Below the pieces are notes generated by a model. That model was not told the DNA's origin. It saw nothing but the letters and a program-made list of their open reading frames with translations, and did not search any database. DNA of 64,000 nucleotides from positions 186,001 through 250,000 of the forward strand of contig CAVXTC010000016.1 in the NCBI GenBank assembly GCA_963764525.1. The letters are read 5' to 3'. This DNA comes from DATDIC01 sp963764525. Lineage in GTDB: Bacteria > Pseudomonadota > Alphaproteobacteria > Acetobacterales > Acetobacteraceae. Position numbers and translations under genes: made by a program. Of this stretch, positions 46,530 to 56,056 are shown in pieces. Within the stretch, counting starts at the first letter, position 1; each line of letters opens with the position of its first letter.

Positions 46530-47213
46530 TCACGCTGGCACCACTCTTCCGTCCCGCAGCGTCACCGTCCGGTCCATCCGCGCCGCCAGGTCCGGGTTGT
46601 GGGTCGCGACCAGCGCCGCCAGGCCCTGGCGGCGAACTGTCGCCAGCAGTTCCTCGAACACCACGCCGGCGGTGTCCATGTCGAGGTTCCCGGTCGGCTC
46701 ATCGGCCAGCAGCACCTTCGGCGCGTTGGCAAGTGCGCGGGCGATGGCGACGCGCTGCTGTTCGCCACCGGACAGCTTTCCCGGCAGGTGTCCGGCGCGC
46801 GGGGCCAGACCAAACGCGCGCAGCAGTTCCATCGCCCGCCCGGCTGCTTCGCGTCGCGGGGTGCCGGCAATCATCTGCGGCAGGACGACATTCTCGAGCG
46901 CGGAGAACTCGCCTAGCAGATGGTGGAACTGATAGACGAAGCCGATCGTGTCGCGCCGGATCGCGGTGCGTTCGGCATCCCCCAGCGCGCCGGCATCCCG
47001 TCCCTCGATGATCACCGATCCGCCGTCAGGCTGTTCCAGCAGCCCGGCCAGATGCAGCAGCGTCGATTTCCCTGCTCCTGATGGCGCGGCCAGCGCGACG
47101 ATCTCACCGGCTGATAGCGTCAGGTCGGCCCCGCGCAATACCGGCAGCGGCCCCGCTCCACTTTGATACACCCGCCGCACGCCGCGCAATTCGAGCGGCG
47201 GCACGCTATTCAT
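46530..47213 (-). CDS. lolD: Lipoprotein-releasing system ATP-binding protein LolD
   Basis: The ATPase that drives release of outer-membrane lipoproteins to LolA. 227 aa. Walker A is APSGAGKSTLLHL, the signature is LSGGEQQRVAIARALANAPK, and Walker B is VLLADEPTGNLDMDTA. The Q-loop region has YQFHHLLGEFSALENVVLPQ. The ATG lies inside the end of the permease gene (8-nt overlap). Both genes follow proS. Confidence 0.95.
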   Translation of the reverse strand: MNSVPPLELRGVRRVYQSGAGPLPVLRGADLTLSAGEIVALAAPSGAGKSTLLHLAGLLEQPDGGSVIIEGRDAGALGDAERTAIRRDTIGFVYQFHHLLGEFSALENVVLPQMIAGTPRREAAGRAMELLRAFGLAPRAGHLPGKLSGGEQQRVAIARALANAPKVLLADEPTGNLDMDTAGVVFEELLATVRRQGLAALVATHNPDLAARMDRTVTLRDGRVVPA

Positions 47214-48456
47214 GCCGCAGCGCCTCGACCGGATCGGTGCGTGCGGCGCGCCAGCTCGGATACAGGGTCGCCAGCAGCGACAGCACCAGCGCCATGAGGA
47301 CGATCTTCCAGACCTCGTTCCAGTCGAGCCGGGCCGGCAGGTGGGTCAGGTAGTACACCTCGGGGTTGAACACGTTCACCCCGGTCACCTGCTGCACGAA
47401 ATCCTGAATGCGATCGATGTAAGTGGTGAACAGCAATCCCAGCACGGTGCCGATCGCGGTGCCCGCCACGCCGACCGAGGCGCCGCACATCAGGAAGATT
47501 CGCATCACCGCCCCGCGACCGGCGCCGATCGTGCGCAGCACGGCGATATCGCCCGTCTTGTCCTTCACCATCATGATGAGCGATGAGATCACATTGAACG
47601 CTGCCACCAGGATGATCAGCGCCAGGATGATGAACATCACGTTCTGCTCGACCTGCACGGCAGTGAAGAAGCTGTTGTTGCTCTGCTGCCAGTCGAGCAC
47701 GGTGATCGGCACGCCCGGCAAGGCCTCGCGAATAGCGACGGTGACGTCGGCCACCCGCTCGGGGTCCTTCACCGTGACCTCAATCTGGGTCACCGCGTCG
47801 GGTTTCTGGAAATACACTTGCGCCGCCGGCAGCGGCATGAAGGCGTAGCTCGAATCGTAGGCGTACTCGCCCACGTTGAAGATCGCCACGATTCTGTATG
47901 CGCGCACGCGCGGGATCGTGCCGAACGCCGTGGCGGCTCCCTCAGGCGAGATCAGAGTGATGTGGTCGTTCAGCCAGACGCCGAACTGCCGCGCCAGGCC
48001 GGCACCGATCGCAATCGCATCGTCCCCCTTGAAATCATCCAGCGATCCGGCAATGATGTGGCCGCTGACCAGCTTCTGCGCCTTCAGGTTCGCCGGATCG
48101 ATCCCGCGCACGAAACCGCCTCCGGAGGCCCCGCGCTGGCCGGTCAGCAGCACCTGCCCATCGACCACCGGCACCGCGGAAAGCACGCCAGGCAGCTTGC
48201 CGATGCGCTCGGCGAGCGCCTGATAGCCGGTGAGCTGCCCGCCCACCCCATAGACGCTCAGATCGCCGTTGAACCCGAGGATGCGGTTCAGCAAATCGAC
48301 CTTGAACCCGCCCATCACGCTCATGACGATGATCAGCGTCGCCACGCCGAGGGCAATGCCGATCAGCGAAAACAGGGCGATCACCGAAGCGAACCGCTCA
48401 CCGCGACGGGCGCGCAGGTAGCGGGCGGCAATCGCCCGCTCGAATGGGCCGAACAT
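47206..48456 (-). CDS. lolC: Lipoprotein-releasing system permease LolC/LolE
   Basis: A 416-aa inner-membrane subunit with four transmembrane helices: one near the N-terminus (ALFSLIGIALGVATLIIVMS), a large periplasmic MacB-like domain, and three C-terminal ones. The start FERAIAARYLRARRGERFAS is typical. The C-terminus ATLYPSWRAARTDPVEALRHE is the FtsX-family ending. A single LolC/E gene suggests a homodimer (LolF-type), usual in alphaproteobacteria. It starts one base after the proS stop. Confidence 0.94.
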   Translation of the reverse strand: MFGPFERAIAARYLRARRGERFASVIALFSLIGIALGVATLIIVMSVMGGFKVDLLNRILGFNGDLSVYGVGGQLTGYQALAERIGKLPGVLSAVPVVDGQVLLTGQRGASGGGFVRGIDPANLKAQKLVSGHIIAGSLDDFKGDDAIAIGAGLARQFGVWLNDHITLISPEGAATAFGTIPRVRAYRIVAIFNVGEYAYDSSYAFMPLPAAQVYFQKPDAVTQIEVTVKDPERVADVTVAIREALPGVPITVLDWQQSNNSFFTAVQVEQNVMFIILALIILVAAFNVISSLIMMVKDKTGDIAVLRTIGAGRGAVMRIFLMCGASVGVAGTAIGTVLGLLFTTYIDRIQDFVQQVTGVNVFNPEVYYLTHLPARLDWNEVWKIVLMALVLSLLATLYPSWRAARTDPVEALRHE

Positions 48457-49782
48457 CTATTCGATCCGGGCGATCACGCTGTCTGCCGAGACCTCATGCC
48501 GCTCCCCGGTGGCGCGACGCTTCAATTCCACCGTTCCGGTTGCGGCCCCGCGCGGCCCGACGACGATCTGCCAGGGATGGCCCATAAGGTCGGCATCGGC
48601 GAACTTCACCCCGGCCCGCTCGTCACGGTCGTCGTAAAGTGCGGCATCGCCGAGGCTGCTGTAGATCTGCTCGCAAATCCGGTCGCATGCCGGATCGCCA
48701 CGCTTGAGATTGAGGATTGCCGCCTTGAATGGCGCGACGCTGTCCGGCCAGATGATCCCGGCTTGGTCGTGGCTGGCCTCGATCACCGCGCCCACCAGCC
48801 GGCTCACGCCGATCCCATAGCTGCCCATTTCCGGGGCAACCGGCTTGCCGTCGGCGCCGGCTACGGTGAAGCCCATCGGCTTCGAGTATATCGACCCGAA
48901 ATGGAAGATATGGCCGACTTCAATGCCGCGGCCTTCACGCCGACGCTCCGGCGGCACCTTGTCCCACGCCGCCAGGTCGTGCTCGTCGTCGGTGGCGGCA
49001 TACATGCCGGTCATCAGGCTGAAAAAAGCTTCCAGGTCTTGCGCGTTGTCGTAGTCATAGCGAGCGTTCACCCAGTCGATGTTCTCGAATTCTCGGTCAT
49101 AGAACACCTGGCTCTCTCCGGTCGGCGCCAGGATGATGAACTCGTGGCTGAGATCGCCGCCGATCGGACCGGAATCCGCCGCCATCGGGATTGCCTTCAG
49201 TCCAAGCCGCTGGAATGTGCGCATGTAGGCGAGCATCATCTTGCGGTAGCTCACCACCGCGCCGGCGTGATCGACATCGACGCTGTAGGCATCCTTCATC
49301 AGGAACTCCCGCCCGCGCATCACACCGAAGCGGGGCCGCACCTCGTCGCGAAATTTCCATTGGACATGATAGATGATCTGTGGCAGCTCGCGATAGCTGC
49401 GCACCGACTGGCGCAGCAGGTCGGTAACCACTTCCTCATTGGTGGGCCCGTACAGCAGCTCGCGGTCGTGGCGATCGCGGATGCGCAGCATCTCGCGGCC
49501 ATAATCCTCGTAACGCCCGCTCTCGCGCCACAATTCGGCCGCCTGAATGGTCGGCATCAGCAACTCCTGCGCGCCGGCGGAATCCTGCTCCTCGCGCACG
49601 ATCCGTTCGATGTTTTTCAGCACGCGGAAGCCAAGCGGCAACCAGGCGTAGATGCCGGCCGAGGTCTGACGCACCAGGCCAGCCCGCAGCATCAGCCGGT
49701 GCGAGGCGATCTGCGCCTCCGCCGGGGTTTCCTTCAATGTCGGGATCAGGCTTCGGGACAGACGCATCGGCGGGCAATCCAT
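48457..49782 (-). CDS. proS: Proline-tRNA ligase (short alphaproteobacterial form)
   Basis: Charges tRNA-Pro. 441 aa, the type lacking the large INS editing insertion and found in alphaproteobacteria. Class II motifs: TSAGIYAWLPLGFRVLKNIE, then a TIQAAELWRESGRYEDYGRE segment, PTNEEVVTDLLRQSVRSYRE, QVFYDREFENID, and IGVSRLVGAVIEASHDQAGI near the anticodon domain. The start MRLSRSLIPTLKETPAEAQI lies a few codons inside the ATG at 49782 used here. Because editing is absent, mischarged Ala-tRNA-Pro would need a separate editing protein. Confidence 0.96.
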   Translation of the reverse strand: MDCPPMRLSRSLIPTLKETPAEAQIASHRLMLRAGLVRQTSAGIYAWLPLGFRVLKNIERIVREEQDSAGAQELLMPTIQAAELWRESGRYEDYGREMLRIRDRHDRELLYGPTNEEVVTDLLRQSVRSYRELPQIIYHVQWKFRDEVRPRFGVMRGREFLMKDAYSVDVDHAGAVVSYRKMMLAYMRTFQRLGLKAIPMAADSGPIGGDLSHEFIILAPTGESQVFYDREFENIDWVNARYDYDNAQDLEAFFSLMTGMYAATDDEHDLAAWDKVPPERRREGRGIEVGHIFHFGSIYSKPMGFTVAGADGKPVAPEMGSYGIGVSRLVGAVIEASHDQAGIIWPDSVAPFKAAILNLKRGDPACDRICEQIYSSLGDAALYDDRDERAGVKFADADLMGHPWQIVVGPRGAATGTVELKRRATGERHEVSADSVIARIE

Positions 49783-50190
49783 GTTCGGGTCAGGCAGCAG
49801 GATCCGACCCTAACCGCCCGGGACGCTTGTGCCAAATGCCGGGAAAGATACACAAGCCGCACAATATTGTGCGTCGCACCATGACCGAGAACAAGAAAAA
49901 CTAAGGAACGTGGCGGCTTTTCGACGAAAAGCTCGTGACATCGTGCTGCGAACTGCGGTAACAAAAGAAAGGGCTCGCTGGTGTTTGACCGCAGGCCCGG
50001 GTTTAGGGAGACAACGCCAGTCACACGGCAGGCGGAGGAACATTCCTCTTCCTGGCCGTGATGATTCGTGCGTTTCATCAAACTTGTGCCGCTCAGAGCA
50101 TACACCGGCGCTCCCGTAATTGCTGGCAAGCGACACCCGATTTTACTGTCCGTACGCCCGAAGGCCCGGGGATTTGCCTTATGTTGATTG
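49783..50190. other. Intergenic stretch with a perfect 16-bp palindrome
   Basis: About 410 bases between proS and the DUF1467 gene. The open frames here look random. CGCACAATATTGTGCG at 49858-49873 is a perfect palindrome about 75 bases upstream of the proS start, placed where an operator for the proS-lolCD unit would sit. I see no RNA gene or other repeat. Confidence 0.5.
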
Positions 50191-50451
50191 TCACCCGTCC
50201 GGCAGCGCCAACCAGCCGTGGCGGAAACTTAAATATGGGCTTGTGATCAGCAGCCACGCCCCAAACCAGATCACCGCCGCGACGATCGAGGTCGCGACGA
50301 TTTTCAGCAGCAGACGCGGTTGTTCCGGCGCCCCGCGCCATCCAGTCGCCGGGTCCGGATGCGGTGGCGAATGGGCGCCGAACGGAAGCACCGCGAACAA
50401 CGCGGTCCACCAAATCAATACATATAGCACAACACCGGTGAACCAGTTCAT
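50191..50451 (-). CDS. DUF1467 family membrane protein
   Basis: An 86-aa protein with two transmembrane helices: WFTGVVLYVLIWWTALFAVL at the N-terminus and LLLKIVATSIVAAVIWFGAW nearer the C-terminus. The linker carries the family's PFG motif. DUF1467 genes sit between rnj and proS in many alphaproteobacteria, as here. The ATG overlaps the rnj stop by 4 nt. No function is known. Confidence 0.9.
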   Translation of the reverse strand: MNWFTGVVLYVLIWWTALFAVLPFGAHSPPHPDPATGWRGAPEQPRLLLKIVATSIVAAVIWFGAWLLITSPYLSFRHGWLALPDG

Positions 50452-52103
50452 CGCGCGGCGATCCGCAGCAGATGCACATCCACCAATGGTCGCTTCTGCA
50501 AGCGGCGCCCGAGCGCCCTGCGAAGCGCCGCACGGGCCGCGTCCGTCAGGGCGGCGTCGTCACGCCGAAGCGCGGCCGGCAGATCGGTCACGGCGACCGC
50601 GAACTCCTCCGCGATACGCGCGGTTTCCGGATCGTCGGCCTCGAACAGGCCCGGCGCACTGACGCGGGGCACGCCGCAGACCCGCCCGGCAGCGTCCACC
50701 GCCAGGCTGCCCAGCACCACCCCGTTGAACAGCATGCGCCGCCGCGCCGCCAGGACGCCGCCGGTCAGCGGGACCAACCGTCCGCCATCCGGCACCAATC
50801 GGCCCACCGGCGCGCTATCGACCACCTCCACTCGCCCGGGTGCCAGGCTCAGAATGTCGCCATCTTCCATCAAGACGGGTGTACTTCCGGCCTCCCGCGC
50901 CAGTTCGGCATGCGCCGACAAATGCCGCCACTCGCCGTGCACGGGAACGGCGTAACGCGGCTTTACCAGCCGATAAAGCCGGCGGAGCTCGTCGCGGGCC
51001 GGATGACCGGAGACATGGACCAAATGGTCCATGTCGGTCATCAGATTCACCCCGCGCCGCACAAGGTTATCCTGCACGGTGCCGATCGCCCGTTCGTTGC
51101 CGGGGATGACCCGGCTGGAGAAGATCACCGTGTCGCCTTCGCCCAGCACGATGCGCGGATGGGTGTCCAGCGCCACCCGGGCCAGCGCCGAGCGGGGCTC
51201 GCCCTGGCTGCCGGTGATCAGGATCAAGAGGTTATCATCCGGGATCGATCCGGCATTATCCTCGGCAACGAATTCGGGCACGGAGCGCAGATACCCGCAC
51301 TCCCGTGCCGCCGCCTCCATATTGCGCAACGACCGTCCGACCAGCGCGACGCTGCGCCCGGCATCGCGGGCCGCCAGCGCGATCAATTCGATGCGCGCGA
51401 CGTTACTGGAGAAACAGGTCACCGCCACACGCCCGCGCAGGCCGCGGATCAGCACAGCCAGGCTGCGTCGAACATCCAGCTCGCTGCCGGAATGTCCTTC
51501 CACCATTGCGTTGGTGGAATCACAGACCATGGCCAGCACGCCCTGCGCCCCGAGCGCCGCGAACGCCGCCTCATCGGTCGGCGGCCCGATCAGCGGGTCC
51601 GGGTCAAGTTTCCAATCGCCGGTGTGCAGCACCATGCCGGCCGGAGTTGTGATCGCCAGCGCCTGCGCTTCGGGGATCGAATGGGCCACGCGCAGAAAGC
51701 GCAGCGAGAACGGTGGAAGCTCGATGGCGCCTCCCGGTTCGACGATGTGCACCGGCACCTGGTTCAGCAACTGCGCTTCGATCAGCTTGCGCCGCAGCAC
51801 CGCCGCGGCGAACGGGGTGGCATAGACCGGACATCGCAGCATCGGCCATAGCCACGCGACCGCGCCGATATGATCCTCATGCGCGTGGGTGATCACCAGC
51901 CCGAGCAGCCGGTCGCGCCGGTCGGCGATGAATGCCGGATCGGGCGTCATGATATCGACTTCGGGATATTCCGATCCGCCGAAACCGATGCCGCAATCCA
52001 CCGCCAGCCATTTCCCGCCGCACCGGTAGAGATTCAGATTCATGCCGATCTCGCCCGTCCCGCCCAATGGCAGGAAGGCCAGATCCGCCTCGTGGCCGCT
52101 CAT
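50448..52103 (-). CDS. rnj: Ribonuclease J
   Basis: A metallo-beta-lactamase/beta-CASP 5' exonuclease and endonuclease acting in rRNA and mRNA maturation. 551 aa. The metal motif is ITHAHEDHIGAVAWL; later ligands are in VLHTGDWKLDPDPLIG and HVSGHPARDELRRLYRLVKP. VMVCDSTNAMVEGHSGSELD and ITGSQGEPRSALARVA belong to the beta-CASP region. It sits between coaX and DUF1467 with 4-nt overlaps on both sides. Confidence 0.95.
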   Translation of the reverse strand: MSGHEADLAFLPLGGTGEIGMNLNLYRCGGKWLAVDCGIGFGGSEYPEVDIMTPDPAFIADRRDRLLGLVITHAHEDHIGAVAWLWPMLRCPVYATPFAAAVLRRKLIEAQLLNQVPVHIVEPGGAIELPPFSLRFLRVAHSIPEAQALAITTPAGMVLHTGDWKLDPDPLIGPPTDEAAFAALGAQGVLAMVCDSTNAMVEGHSGSELDVRRSLAVLIRGLRGRVAVTCFSSNVARIELIALAARDAGRSVALVGRSLRNMEAAARECGYLRSVPEFVAEDNAGSIPDDNLLILITGSQGEPRSALARVALDTHPRIVLGEGDTVIFSSRVIPGNERAIGTVQDNLVRRGVNLMTDMDHLVHVSGHPARDELRRLYRLVKPRYAVPVHGEWRHLSAHAELAREAGSTPVLMEDGDILSLAPGRVEVVDSAPVGRLVPDGGRLVPLTGGVLAARRRMLFNGVVLGSLAVDAAGRVCGVPRVSAPGLFEADDPETARIAEEFAVAVTDLPAALRRDDAALTDAARAALRRALGRRLQKRPLVDVHLLRIAAR

Positions 52104-52912
52104 TCGATCTCGCTCAGCCGTGATGATTTTTCACGAGGCAATGTGGGCGCCGGATTACGCTCCGCCAACAGGCGCAGCCCATCGAGCGTCAGGTCCGGGT
52201 CGATCTTTTCGATCAGCAGCGTGCCTTCGGCAAATAGCGGCGCCAGGCCGCCTGTGGCGATCACCTTCATGGGACCGCCGTACTCCGCCTTGATGCGCCC
52301 GACCAGCCCCTCGATCAGGCCGACATACCCCCAATAGACGCCCGACTGCATGGCCGGCACCGTCGAGCGGCCAATCACCGCCTGCGGGCGGCCGATGCCG
52401 ATCCGCGGCAGGCGCGCCGCCGCGTGGTGCAGCGCCTCGATCGAAAGGTTGATCCCGGGTGCGATCACACCGCCGAGATAGGCCCCATCGTGGTCCACGA
52501 CGTCGAACGTCGTTGCTGTGCCGAAATCCACCACGATCAGCGGGCCGCCGAAGCGCCTGTGTCCGGCGAGTGCATTGAGCAGTCGGTCGGCGCCGACCTC
52601 GTCCGGGTTATCGACCTTGATCTCGAACCCCCAGTCGAGCGTCGATCGGGCAATCAGCGGCTCGATCGTGAACCAGTCCCGGCACAGCCGGCGCAGGTGA
52701 TAAAGGGCGGCCGGCACCACCGTGCCGATCACCGCGCCGGACACCGCTTCCCGCTTCAGCCCGGCGCGATCCAGCAGGGACAGCAGCCACACGGCGTACT
52801 CATCGGACGTGCGCTGCGCGTCGGTGCGAATGCGCCAGATGCCGCGCCAGGTGGCGCCATCGTGTACTGCGAACACCACGTTCGTATTGCCGGCGTCGAT
52901 CACGAGCAGCAT
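52100..52912 (-). CDS. coaX: Type III pantothenate kinase
   Basis: The first step of coenzyme A synthesis. 270 aa with an ASKHA fold: MLLVIDAGNTNVVFAVHDG (phosphate 1), VIGTVVPAALYHLRRLCRDW, NPDEVGADRLLNALAGHRRF, VVDFGTATTFDVVDHDGAYL and GGVIAPGINLSIEALHHAAA. This group is feedback-insensitive. Its start overlaps nothing upstream, and rnj overlaps its end by 4 nt. The biotin ligase gene (birA) that often precedes coaX in related genomes is not here. Confidence 0.96.
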   Translation of the reverse strand: MLLVIDAGNTNVVFAVHDGATWRGIWRIRTDAQRTSDEYAVWLLSLLDRAGLKREAVSGAVIGTVVPAALYHLRRLCRDWFTIEPLIARSTLDWGFEIKVDNPDEVGADRLLNALAGHRRFGGPLIVVDFGTATTFDVVDHDGAYLGGVIAPGINLSIEALHHAAARLPRIGIGRPQAVIGRSTVPAMQSGVYWGYVGLIEGLVGRIKAEYGGPMKVIATGGLAPLFAEGTLLIEKIDPDLTLDGLRLLAERNPAPTLPREKSSRLSEIE

Positions 52913-53104
52913 CGGGTGCTCCTGATGTGTTCAGGGGCCATTAGTCAATCTGGGCTGAAAATGGAACGCCGGCCGAGAATTCCACCGGCCGGCGCAACAA
53001 GGAGGCTTAGCATGAGGAAGCATGCATGGCTTCCGCCCCGTGTCCCGGCGCGCGCGCCCTGACTGTCAAGGTCACGATCAGCGTCCGGACGTAGCGGAGG
53101 TCTG
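52913..53104. other. Gap where birA is often found: hairpin and 16-codon ORF
   Basis: The 192 bases between nuoN and coaX hold a perfect 9-bp inverted repeat (CGCCGGCCG 52967-52975, CGGCCGGCG 52986-52994). On the plus strand an AAGGAGG lies 7 bases before an ATG at 53012 that opens 16 codons ending at 53062 (MRKHAWLPPRVPARAP). The hairpin may terminate the nuo transcript. The tiny frame may be chance, but the ribosome-binding site is the best in the region. No trace of birA is seen. Confidence 0.5.
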
Positions 53105-54523
53105 TCAGAACAGCGCCGCAGCCGCCGTCCCCGCAGCGGCGACGAGCGGGCCGGGGAAAACGAAGAACAGCAGTGTAAACAGGCCGGTCACGGCAGCGAC
53201 GAAAGATAGCGCAGTCGGGCGGCGGTCGAATGCCGGCGCCGGCGCGTCGAAATACATCACCTTCACGATACGCAGATAATAGTAAGAGGCAACGACACTG
53301 CTGAGCACGCCGATAATCGCCAGCGTGAAGAGCTGGGCCTGGATCGCCGCGAGAAAGACATACAGCTTGCCGAAAAAGCCGGAAAGCGGCGGGATCCCGG
53401 CCATGCTGAACATGAAGACTGCGAATGCCAGCGCCAGCGCTGGATCGGTGCGAGCGAGCCCGCTCAGATCATCGATCTTCTCGAGGGCGCGTCCTCGCCG
53501 CCGCATGGCGATGACACTGGCCCACGTGCCGGCACTCATGAAGATATAGACGATCAGGTAGACCAGGACGCCACGAATGCCGACGGGGGTGCCGACTGCA
53601 AGGCCGATCAGCGCATAGCCAACATGGCCGATCGACGAATAGGCCATCAGTCGTTTGATGCTCGTCTGGCCGATAGCCGCGAGCGCACCGATGACCATAG
53701 AGGCGATTGAGATGATCTCCAGCAGCAACTGCCAGGAAATCAGCAGGTGTCCAAAGGGCTGGATCATGGCGCGCACGAACAGCGCCATGGCGGCGATCTT
53801 CGGGGCCGTGGAGAGGAATGCCGTCACCGGGGTCGGTGCGCCCTCATAGACGTCCGGTGTCCACATATGAAACGGTGCGGCAGCGGTCTTGAAGGCGAGG
53901 CCGGCAATCATGAACACGACGCCGACAATCAGGCCCGGTGACGCCTCGGCCGGCGATGCCAGAGCCCGCATCAGCACGCGATAGTCCATCGAACCAGAGA
54001 ACCCATAGACGAGCGAGATGCCGTACAGCAGCAGGCCCGACGCCAGCGCCCCAAGCACGAAGTATTTAAGTCCGGATTCTGACGAGCGCAGCTCGTCGCG
54101 GGCAAAGGCCGCCATGACATACAGCGCCAGCGACTGCAGCTCGAGCGACAGATAGAGCGTCATCAGATTGGTTGCAGACGCCATCCCCATCATGCCAACC
54201 ACGGCGAACAGCATCAGCACCGGGTACTCGAACCGCGCGATCCCCTGTTCGCGGCTGTAGTCGAGCGACAGCATCAGCGCGAGCGCGGCGCCCACCAGCA
54301 CCAGTGCTTTGATGAAGATCGCGAACCGATCGACGGTAAACTGCCCGAGATAGCCGACGCCGCCCACACGAGTGACCACCAGGAACCCGGTGAACAGAAA
54401 CGCGCCGAGCACCATCATGGTGCAGACCTGCGTCGAATCCCGCCGACGCAACACGCCGAACAGCAGGATCATCATGCCGAGGACCGACAGCACGATCTCC
54501 GGCAGGGCGATCGTCCAATTCAT
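53105..54523 (-). CDS. nuoN: NADH-quinone oxidoreductase subunit N
   Basis: An antiporter-like proton-pumping membrane subunit of complex I. 472 aa with about 14 helices. Key charged residues lie in YLSLELQSLALYVMAAF and in the GLAFKTAAAPFHMWTPDVYE block, with IKRLMAYSSIGHVGYALIGL and FMFSMAGIPPLSGFFGKLYV later. Last gene of the nuo operon. It overlaps nuoM by 4 nt. The frame is intact. Confidence 0.97.
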   Translation of the reverse strand: MNWTIALPEIVLSVLGMMILLFGVLRRRDSTQVCTMMVLGAFLFTGFLVVTRVGGVGYLGQFTVDRFAIFIKALVLVGAALALMLSLDYSREQGIARFEYPVLMLFAVVGMMGMASATNLMTLYLSLELQSLALYVMAAFARDELRSSESGLKYFVLGALASGLLLYGISLVYGFSGSMDYRVLMRALASPAEASPGLIVGVVFMIAGLAFKTAAAPFHMWTPDVYEGAPTPVTAFLSTAPKIAAMALFVRAMIQPFGHLLISWQLLLEIISIASMVIGALAAIGQTSIKRLMAYSSIGHVGYALIGLAVGTPVGIRGVLVYLIVYIFMSAGTWASVIAMRRRGRALEKIDDLSGLARTDPALALAFAVFMFSMAGIPPLSGFFGKLYVFLAAIQAQLFTLAIIGVLSSVVASYYYLRIVKVMYFDAPAPAFDRRPTALSFVAAVTGLFTLLFFVFPGPLVAAAGTAAAALF

Positions 54524-56052
54524 CGGTGTGCGGCCTCTGCCAGTTGCACGCCCGGTTTCGTCAGTAACAGCGCCTGCTGGTGCTGGGTCACCATCTGCGT
54601 GACGGTCGACTCCCAGAAGCGGGTGAAGCTCAATGGATAGACGCCCATCCAGATGGTGAGCACGGCAAGCGGGGCGAACACGGCGACCTCACGCGGCGAG
54701 AGGTCCAGTATGTCCCGCAGGTCGATCTTGGTCAGCCTTCCGTAGATGATGCGACGATACAGATAGAGCATATACATCGGGCCAAGGATCATCCCCATGC
54801 TAGCGAGCAGCGCCAGCCAGAAGTTTACGTGCAACGCGCCGATCATCACCAGGAACTCGCCGACGAAGCCCGAGGTGCCGGGCACACCGATGGTAGCCAG
54901 GGTGAACAGCATGAACACGAAGGCGTAGAACGGCATGCGATCGACCAGGCCATTGAAGCGGGCGATCTCGTGCGTGTGCAACCGGTCGTAGAGGACACCG
55001 ACAACCAGGAACAGCGCCGCCGAGACGATGCCGTGCGACAGCATCTGGAACAGCGCGCCCTGAATTCCCTGCACGTTGAAGGTGAAGATGCCGATCGTGA
55101 CGATGCCCATGTGGGCGACCGAGGAGTACGCGATCAGCTTCTTCATGTCCTCCTGCGCCAGCGCCACGTAGGCGGTGTAGATCACGGCGACCACCGAGAG
55201 CGTATAGATCAACGGCGCCAGATTCGCCGACGCGATCGGCAACATCGGCACGGAAAAGCGCAGGAACCCGTACGCCCCCATCTTCAGCAGTACACCCGCC
55301 AGCATGACCGAGCCGGCGGTCGGTGCCTCGACATGCGCGTCCGGCAGCCAGGTGTGCACCGGCCACATCGGCACCTTGACAGCGAAGGAGGCCATGAGCG
55401 CGAGGAACAGCCAGAACTGCATCCGCGCCGGGAAGCGCGTGTGCAGCAGCACGGTGATGTCGGTGGTGTGGGCGTAGAACCACATCGCCAGCAGCGCCAG
55501 CAGCATCAGCACCGAGCCGGTCAGCGTGTAGAGGAAGAACTTGAACGCGGAATAGACCCGCCGCTCGCCGCCCCAGATGCCGATGATCAGGAACATCGGG
55601 ATCAGCACGCCCTCGAAGAACACATAGAACACGACGAAGTCGAGCGCGCAGAACATGCCGACCATCATCGTTTCGAGCACCAGGAAGGTGATCATGTACT
55701 CGCGCACGTAGCGCTGGATCACTTCCCAGCTCGACAGGATGCAGATCGGCGTCAGCAGGGTGGAGAGCAGGACGAACAGCACCGAGATGCCATCGACGCC
55801 CATCTTGTAGCCGACGCCATAATCCGGCAGCCACGGCGCCGTTTCGACGAATTGGAAGCCCGGGTCGTTGGGGTTCCAGTCGGCCCACAGCACCAAGCTG
55901 AGCGCCAGCACGATCAGGCTGGTCCAGAGCGCGGTCCAGCGGGCGTTGGCGGCGACAGTGGCCTCGTCGCCGCGGACACACAGGATCACCCCGCAGCCGA
56001 CCAGCGGCAGCCAGGTGATCAGCGAAAGGACGGGGAAGCCGGCTGCGTTCAT
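54520..56052 (-). CDS. nuoM: NADH-quinone oxidoreductase subunit M
   Basis: The second antiporter-like subunit of complex I, 510 aa. Proton-path residues are in FVVFYVFFEGVLIPMFLIIG (Glu) and in LFLALMASFAVKVPMWPVHT with TWLPDAHVEAPTAGSVMLAG following. The ALAQEDMKKLIAYSSVAHMG block carries the second lysine. ATG at 56052; nuoN overlaps its end. The frame is intact, in sharp contrast to the adjoining nuoL. Confidence 0.97.
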   Translation of the reverse strand: MNAAGFPVLSLITWLPLVGCGVILCVRGDEATVAANARWTALWTSLIVLALSLVLWADWNPNDPGFQFVETAPWLPDYGVGYKMGVDGISVLFVLLSTLLTPICILSSWEVIQRYVREYMITFLVLETMMVGMFCALDFVVFYVFFEGVLIPMFLIIGIWGGERRVYSAFKFFLYTLTGSVLMLLALLAMWFYAHTTDITVLLHTRFPARMQFWLFLALMASFAVKVPMWPVHTWLPDAHVEAPTAGSVMLAGVLLKMGAYGFLRFSVPMLPIASANLAPLIYTLSVVAVIYTAYVALAQEDMKKLIAYSSVAHMGIVTIGIFTFNVQGIQGALFQMLSHGIVSAALFLVVGVLYDRLHTHEIARFNGLVDRMPFYAFVFMLFTLATIGVPGTSGFVGEFLVMIGALHVNFWLALLASMGMILGPMYMLYLYRRIIYGRLTKIDLRDILDLSPREVAVFAPLAVLTIWMGVYPLSFTRFWESTVTQMVTQHQQALLLTKPGVQLAEAAHR

Positions 56053-56056
56053 CGCT

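Noticed and set aside
47818..49884. Long plus-strand open frame (688 codons) opposite lolC and proS
   Set aside because: It crosses two real genes on the other strand and has random-looking composition.
49746..50136. Several 100-130 codon frames upstream of proS
   Set aside because: Overlapping frames on both strands with no motif, poor starts and no conserved partner.
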